Below the pieces are notes generated by a model. That model saw nothing but the letters and a program-made list of their open reading frames with translations, did not search any database and was not told the origin of the DNA. From the NCBI GenBank assembly GCA_049510055.1, contig JBEKZI010000037.1:1-18920 (forward strand): a DNA stretch of 18,920 nt, in the 5' to 3' direction. Each line of letters begins with the position of its first letter. The first letter of the stretch is position 1. The position numbers were made by a program, and so were the translations under genes. Shown piece by piece: positions 14,714-18,920 of the stretch. This stretch comes from JALHTV01 sp049510055. Lineage in GTDB: Bacteria; Planctomycetota; Phycisphaerae; SM23-33.

Positions 14714-14923
14714 ATGCCAAAGGGCAAAGTAAAGTGGTTCAATGACACCAAGGGCTACGGGTTCATTCAGATCGACGGTCAAGACAAGGATATTTTTGTC
14801 CACTACTCCTCCGTGAAGGCGGAAGGTTTCCGCACGCTGAACGAGGGAGAAGAAGTCGAATTTGAACTGGTAGAAGGCCCCAAGGGCCTCAAGGCCGAAA
14901 ACGTCGTCCGTCTCCAAACGTAA
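14714..14923 (+). CDS. csp: Cold-shock domain protein (CspA family)
   Basis: This 69-aa protein is a single cold-shock domain that binds single-stranded RNA or DNA and acts as an RNA chaperone in the cytoplasm. It opens MPKGKVKWFNDTKGYGFI. RNP1 (KGYGFIQI, residues 13-20) and RNP2 (DIFVHYS, from Asp26) are intact, as are GEEVEFE and the closing KAENV. The ATG at 14714 is chosen because AGGGAGG lies 9 nt upstream and the family starts here; the same frame is open further upstream but shows no family similarity. The gene has its own promoter and long leader, and is followed by a stem-loop, so it is probably transcribed alone. The name cspA would be over-specific because bacteria often hold several paralogues. 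Confidence 0.96.
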   Translation: MPKGKVKWFNDTKGYGFIQIDGQDKDIFVHYSSVKAEGFRTLNEGEEVEFELVEGPKGLKAENVVRLQT

Positions 14924-14927
14924 TACC

Positions 14928-14953
14928 GCCAGTGCCCGACGTCCCGCGCTGGC
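14928..14953 (+). terminator. Stem-loop after csp, weak terminator candidate
   Basis: GCCAGTGC (14928-14935) pairs with GCGCTGGC (14946-14953) over 8 bp including one G-U, around a 10-nt loop, starting 5 nt after the csp stop. Only TT follows directly, so it may be a weak terminator or a transcript-end stabiliser. Confidence 0.35.
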
Positions 14954-14992
14954 TTAGCGGTTTGCCGACGGGTGTATCAGGGGGAAGCGGGG

Positions 14993-16135
14993 TTAGTGTT
15001 GACTCGTTTTCGTGGCCTGGGGGACCGCCTTGATCGCCACCATGCGGTCGAGGGCTATCTTGGCATCGGCCGCCGTGGCCGGGGGAACCGAGACGCGGTT
15101 GACCACTTTGCCCTCCGCCAGATTGTCCAGGGTCCACAGCACGTGAGGCAGGTCGATCCGCGCCATCATGTGGCAGAGGCTGGGCACGTCGGACAGCAGG
15201 CAGACGAACTTGTCGCGGCATCGGCGGGCCAGGCGATTGACCATGTTGCTCTCGGTGCCGACGGCCCAGCGGCTGCCGGCCGGGGCGCCCGTGACGGCCT
15301 GGATGATCTGCTCGGTGCTGCCGAAGGCGTCGGACAGCGCCACCACCTCGTAGGGGCACTCGGGGTGCACGATGACGCGGATTTTCTCGTAGCGCCTGCG
15401 GATTTCGTGCACATGCTCGGGTTTGAAAAGTTGATGGACGTAGCAGGACCCCTTCCACAGGATGAACGTGGCCCGGCGGACCTGATCGGCCGTCAGCCCG
15501 CCGGCCGGCCGGTGCGGATCGTACACCACGCAGTCGTCCGGCTTGTAGCCCATGCTGATGGCGATGTTGCGGCCCAGGTGCTCATCGGGGATCGCGAACA
15601 CCTTCCTGCCGCCCGCCCCGCCTTGGTCGGTCGGCTGGAGCGCCCAGGCAAAGACGTTTTTGGCGTTGCTGGAGGTGCAGCAGGCCCCGCCGGCCCGGGC
15701 GGTGACGGCCTTCAGTTCGGCGGTGGAGTTCACGTACGTCACCGGCACGACCCCGCCGCCCGCCAGGCGATCCATCTCCTCCAGGGCGGCAGAGACGTCC
15801 GTCGCGTCGGCCATGTCGGCCATGGCGCAGCCAGCGGCGATGTTCGGCAGGCACACGGCCTGGCCTTTGGCCGCCAGCACCGCGGCGGACTCGGCCATGA
15901 AATGCACGCCGCAGAACACGATGAACTTGGTGTCCCGCCGCGCCGCGGCTTGCTGAGACAGCTTGAGGCTATCCCCCACGACGTCGGCCAGGTCCACGAT
16001 CGCGTCGGACTGGTAATGGTGCGCCAGGATGCACAGGGCGGGGCCGAGCTGCTCCTTGCGGCGAGCAATAAGCTCGGCCAGCTCGGCCTCGTCGGCCTGG
16101 GTGTACTTGGGAGGCAATGGCATCTGCAACTGCAT
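14993..16135 (-). CDS. nadA: Quinolinate synthase NadA
   Basis: NadA condenses iminoaspartate with dihydroxyacetone phosphate to quinolinate, the pyridine precursor of NAD, using an oxygen-sensitive [4Fe-4S] cluster. The 380-aa protein has the three cluster cysteines: Cys75 (VFCGVHFMAES), Cys153 (CCTSSNA) and Cys260 (HPEC). ILAHHYQSD at the N terminus, VTYVNSTAELKA, PDEHLGRN and the GTESNMVNRL segment give the three-fold repeated architecture. The ATG at 16135 begins MQLQMPLPP. AAGGA lies rather far upstream, at about 12 nt. It starts 28 nt after the murJ stop on the same strand and is probably co-transcribed with it. nadB and nadC are not in the window. Confidence 0.96.
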   Translation of the reverse strand: MQLQMPLPPKYTQADEAELAELIARRKEQLGPALCILAHHYQSDAIVDLADVVGDSLKLSQQAAARRDTKFIVFCGVHFMAESAAVLAAKGQAVCLPNIAAGCAMADMADATDVSAALEEMDRLAGGGVVPVTYVNSTAELKAVTARAGGACCTSSNAKNVFAWALQPTDQGGAGGRKVFAIPDEHLGRNIAISMGYKPDDCVVYDPHRPAGGLTADQVRRATFILWKGSCYVHQLFKPEHVHEIRRRYEKIRVIVHPECPYEVVALSDAFGSTEQIIQAVTGAPAGSRWAVGTESNMVNRLARRCRDKFVCLLSDVPSLCHMMARIDLPHVLWTLDNLAEGKVVNRVSVPPATAADAKIALDRMVAIKAVPQATKTSQH

Positions 16136-16163
16136 GGTTACCGCCGTTCCTTCTTATTACGCA

Positions 16164-17813
16164 TTATAAGCTCCCGCCGGTCGGACCTGTATCCGCCGCC
16201 GGCGGCCGGCGAACCGCCCCCAGCAACTCGCCCAGCTCCGGGGCCTTCATCGCCCAGGCCGTGGCCAAAAACGCCGCCGCCCCCGCCGGAACGCACGCCG
16301 CCACCACCAGGCCGTTGGAGCGGCCCGCCAAGACGTATCGCAGCGCCAGCACCACCGCCGCCATGACCGCGCAACACGCCAGCGACCGTAGCGTGCTGGC
16401 CAGCAGCTTCCGCCCGCCGATCCGGCCGATCCGCTTCCGCAAGAGCACCGTCATGAGGACCACGTTCAGCGAGAACGTCCCCGCCGCCGTCAGGCCGAAC
16501 GCCCCCGCCCCGATCCGCGGCACCCAGATGAGCACGCTCACCGACGCCATGTACACGACGGCCATGACACAGGAAACCTTCAACGGCGTGGTGGGGTCCT
16601 TCAGCGAATAGAACGCCCGCAGGACGATTTGATACGTGCAATAGGCCCACAGGCCCAGCACGTACATTTGCAGGATAAAGGCGCTCTGGTCGGCGTCGGC
16701 TCGCATGAAGTCGCCGTGACGGTAGATCAGGCCGATGATCGGCTTGGCCAGAAGAAAAAGTCCCGCGCCGGTGGCCAGGCCTTCCATCATCGCCAGGCGC
16801 ATGGCGCGGTTGAAGCTGTCGCGGAGGTTGGACATGTCGCCGCGGCTGGCGTAGCGGGCCAGCAACGGGAACACGGCGATACCCAGCGAGATGGCCAGCA
16901 CGCCCATGGGGAACTGGTACAGCCGCTGCGCCGCGGCCAGGCGCACCAGCACGCCCTCGCTCAGCGGCCGATGGAACACGTGGCCGAACAGCGTTACCGT
17001 GGAGCTGTATTGCCGCACGGTGAACAGCCAGGCGATGACGTAATCGAACAGCGAGGAAATCTGGAGGAAGCCGATCCCCAGGAGCATCGGCGCCATGAGC
17101 TTCAGCATCCGCCGCACGTCGTCCTGCACCGGCCAAAGCGTGGGGCGGAGGGGAAAGCCGCTGCGCTTCAGCAGCCACAGCACGCCGGCCAACTGGAGGA
17201 CGCCGGAGATCGACACGGCGATGGCGACGACCGTCAACTGTCCGCCGCGGTTTTCATGCATCCAGGGGGCGATCAGCCAGGCGGCGGCGATGACGCACAG
17301 GTTCAGGAGGATCGGGGCGGCCGCGGGATAGGCGAAGTGCCCCCGGCAGTTCAACGCCGCCGAGCCGATCGCCAGCAGGCACATGGTCACCATGAACGGC
17401 AGCATGATGTTGCTCAGCAGGACCAGGAATTGCCGGTCCGGGCGGTTGGGCGAACACGCCGACCACAGCGTCATTCCCGCCATGATCAGCACCATCAGCG
17501 CCAAAAGGAACACGGACATCAGGCCCATGGCGTTGGCCAGCAGACGCGAGGCCCGCGGCGTGCCCCCTTCCTCGGAGGCCTCCGTGAACACCGGCACGAA
17601 CGCCGCCGACAGCGCGCCCTCCCCGAACAGCCGGCGGAACAGGTTGGGAATGGCAAAGGCGAATTGGAAGGCGTCGTTCTGCCACTTGGCGCCCAGCCAG
17701 ACGATGGCCATGTCGCGCAGCATCCCCAGGACGCGCGACAGGAGCGTGATCACCGCGACGATCTTCGCGCCGGTGAAAAAATGCTCTCGCTCGCGATGGG
17801 CCTTGTCGTCCAT
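16164..17813 (-). CDS. murJ: Lipid II flippase MurJ (MviN family)
   Basis: MurJ moves lipid II across the inner membrane for peptidoglycan synthesis. The 549-aa polytopic protein fits a 14-helix MOP-superfamily exporter. Conserved charged residues match E. coli positions: Arg27 and Arg33 (LSRVLGMLRD), Asp47 (NDAF), Arg60/Arg61 (IPNLFRRLFGEGALS), and Arg297 (QRLYQFPMG), equivalent to Arg270. About 18-20 extra residues (about 266-290, including HVFHRPLSEG) sit before Arg297 compared with E. coli. The ATG at 17813 gives the expected N terminus, but no Shine-Dalgarno precedes it. nadA follows on the same strand. Presence of murJ implies a peptidoglycan-synthesising envelope. Confidence 0.95.
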   Translation of the reverse strand: MDDKAHREREHFFTGAKIVAVITLLSRVLGMLRDMAIVWLGAKWQNDAFQFAFAIPNLFRRLFGEGALSAAFVPVFTEASEEGGTPRASRLLANAMGLMSVFLLALMVLIMAGMTLWSACSPNRPDRQFLVLLSNIMLPFMVTMCLLAIGSAALNCRGHFAYPAAAPILLNLCVIAAAWLIAPWMHENRGGQLTVVAIAVSISGVLQLAGVLWLLKRSGFPLRPTLWPVQDDVRRMLKLMAPMLLGIGFLQISSLFDYVIAWLFTVRQYSSTVTLFGHVFHRPLSEGVLVRLAAAQRLYQFPMGVLAISLGIAVFPLLARYASRGDMSNLRDSFNRAMRLAMMEGLATGAGLFLLAKPIIGLIYRHGDFMRADADQSAFILQMYVLGLWAYCTYQIVLRAFYSLKDPTTPLKVSCVMAVVYMASVSVLIWVPRIGAGAFGLTAAGTFSLNVVLMTVLLRKRIGRIGGRKLLASTLRSLACCAVMAAVVLALRYVLAGRSNGLVVAACVPAGAAAFLATAWAMKAPELGELLGAVRRPPAADTGPTGGSL

Positions 17814-17984
17814 GGGAGGAATATCGGTTGCTCACCGGCCGTTTCCGCAGCTTGCCTGCGGCTCGACTGATCTCGCCGAAGTCCGGCGGACAGGCCGCTC
17901 CGAAGCGGACGATAAGACCGCAAAGCGTCCGGCAAATCAACCTTCCGTCTTGACGATGTCCCCCGCGGCTGTGACGATGGCGGC
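17814..17984. other. Divergent murJ-glycosyltransferase intergenic region with small hairpins
   Basis: The 171-nt region holds three short inverted repeats: CCGCAG/CTGCGG (17845-17861, 5-nt loop), GCCG/CGGC (17875-17887) and CCGCT/AGCGG (17895-17908, 4-nt loop). A TTGACG box (17950-17955) lies 17 nt before a weak GACGAT -10 on the plus strand. No strong promoter for murJ is apparent. Confidence 0.35.
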
Positions 17985-18920
17985 ATGCGGATCTGCCACG
18001 TCATCACGCGGTTGATTCTGGGCGGGGCGCAGGAGAACACGATCCTGACCTGCGAGGGCCTCCGCGCCCGCGGCCACGAAGTCACGCTGATCACCGGGCC
18101 GGCGCTGGGGCCGGAGGGCGAGCTGATGAGCCGCGCCCGGGCCGGCGGCTATGAGGTCGTGGTGCTGGAGGAGATGCGCCGCGAAATCAGCCCTCTTCTG
18201 GATTTTTTAGCCTATCGCCGCCTGTGCGAGCACCTGCGGCGGATTCGCCCGGCCGTGATGCACTCGCACTCCTCCAAGGCCGGCATCCTGGCCCGGCGGG
18301 CGGCGGCGGAAGTCAGCGGCATGAAGATCGTCCACACCATCCACGGCCTGCCGTTCCACCCCTACCAATCCTGGTGGGTCAATCGCTTTTATGTCGCCCT
18401 GGAGCGGCGAGCGGCCCGGCGCAGCGACGCCCTGATCTCCGTGGCCGACGCCATGACCGCCGGGGCCCTGGCGGCCGGCGTGGGCCGGGCGGAGCAGTAT
18501 CACACCATCTACAGCGGCATGGAGGTCCAGCCCTATCTGCAACGCCCGGCGGCGGTGGCGGAAAAGTTTCGCCGGTCGCTGGGGCTGGCCGAGCAGGACG
18601 TGCTGGTCACGCAGGTGTCGCGCCTGGCGGAGTTGAAGGGGCACGAGTACATCCTGGCCGCGGCCCAGCAGATTCCCGATTCGCGCGTGCACTTCTGCTT
18701 CGTCGGCGACGGGCGCCTGCGCGGTCGCATCGAACGGCACATCGAGCGGGCGGGCCTGTCGGGGCGGGTGCACCTGGTCGGCCTGCTGAGGCCGGACCGC
18801 ATCCCCGCCGTCATGCACGCCAGCGACGTCGTGGTCCACTGCTCGCTCCGCGAAGGGCTGGCCCGCGCCCTGCCGCAGGCGATGCTGGCTGGCAAGCCCG
18901 TCGTCAGCTTCGACGTGGAC
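17985..18920 (+). CDS. GT4-family glycosyltransferase, N-terminal part (3' end outside window)
   Basis: The frame is open from ATG 17985 to the window end, giving 312 residues of a GT-B fold glycosyltransferase of family 4, which transfers sugar from a nucleotide donor to a surface glycan or lipid-linked acceptor. MRICHVITRLILGGAQENT is the typical N-terminal Rossmann start with the GGAQ loop. HSHSSKAGILARRAA and VHTIHGLPFHPY continue the acceptor domain, and the donor domain follows with VSRLAELKGHEYILAAA, FVGDGRLR, VHLVGLL and VHCSLREGLARALPQAM. In the E-x7-E-like motif the second acidic residue is Gln, as also seen in some bacterial relatives. Only a weak GATGG precedes the ATG. It is divergent from murJ. 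LPS or exopolysaccharide assembly is plausible; donor and acceptor cannot be deduced. Confidence 0.9.
   Translation, partial: MRICHVITRLILGGAQENTILTCEGLRARGHEVTLITGPALGPEGELMSRARAGGYEVVVLEEMRREISPLLDFLAYRRLCEHLRRIRPAVMHSHSSKAGILARRAAAEVSGMKIVHTIHGLPFHPYQSWWVNRFYVALERRAARRSDALISVADAMTAGALAAGVGRAEQYHTIYSGMEVQPYLQRPAAVAEKFRRSLGLAEQDVLVTQVSRLAELKGHEYILAAAQQIPDSRVHFCFVGDGRLRGRIERHIERAGLSGRVHLVGLLRPDRIPAVMHASDVVVHCSLREGLARALPQAMLAGKPVVSFDVD

Noticed and set aside
17814..17840. GATATT as a -10 box for leaderless murJ transcription
   Set aside because: No matching -35 at 16-18 nt and no extended -10, so the similarity to hldE geometry is not supported.

Overview
The window is compact, GC-rich bacterial chromosome with 14 protein-coding genes, two of them cut by the window edges. 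The content points to a diderm, LPS-making bacterium: lipid A 4'-kinase (lpxK), the ADP-heptose enzymes hldE and gmhB, the lipid II flippase murJ, a DsbD thiol-reduction system and a lipoprotein-type S9 peptidase. Protein style (ThiD2-ThiE fusion, DUF1015 protein, GT4 enzyme with an EGLARALPQ motif, Ala/Pro-rich linkers) and repeat-dense intergenic DNA suggest a Planctomycetota member, perhaps Phycisphaerae. That assignment is inference; no rRNA or other strong marker is present. No phage, transposase, CRISPR array, tRNA or defence island was seen.

Layout. 1-3961 (+): 3' end of lpxK, an S9-family prolyl-oligopeptidase-like lipoprotein, and rimO (ribosomal protein S12 methylthiotransferase). 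3971-7458 (-): dsbD followed by a GAF/SpoIIE (RsbU-type) phosphatase, convergent with rimO. 7459-7703: a 245-nt divergent intergenic region with a 20-bp perfect palindrome, a five-copy heptamer repeat, a 14-bp inverted repeat and promoter-like hexamers for both flanking genes. 7704-13966 (+): glyA, thiD2-thiE, hldE, gmhB with a membrane-anchor extension, and a DUF1015 gene. 13991-14380 (-): a small membrane protein with a Cys4 zinc-ribbon-like tail. 14381-14713: a 333-nt divergent regulatory region with a good sigma-70-like promoter on each strand and a long structured leader for a cold-shock protein gene (14714-14923, +). 14993-17813 (-): murJ then nadA. 17985-end (+): a GT4 glycosyltransferase running off the window.

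How the genes fit together. hldE and gmhB supply three of the activities that turn sedoheptulose-7-phosphate into ADP-heptose for the LPS core. lpxK completes lipid IVA, murJ exports lipid II, and the terminal GT4 could add to a surface glycan. glyA and thiD2-thiE form a one-carbon/thiamine pair, and nadA feeds NAD synthesis. rimO and nadA are both [4Fe-4S] enzymes. The more unusual points are the membrane-anchored GmhB with a degenerate zinc loop, the apparently leaderless hldE promoter, the csp leader whose Shine-Dalgarno lies in a hairpin loop, and the repeats between dsbD and glyA. I found no clearly new multi-gene system; this is mainly housekeeping and envelope DNA.
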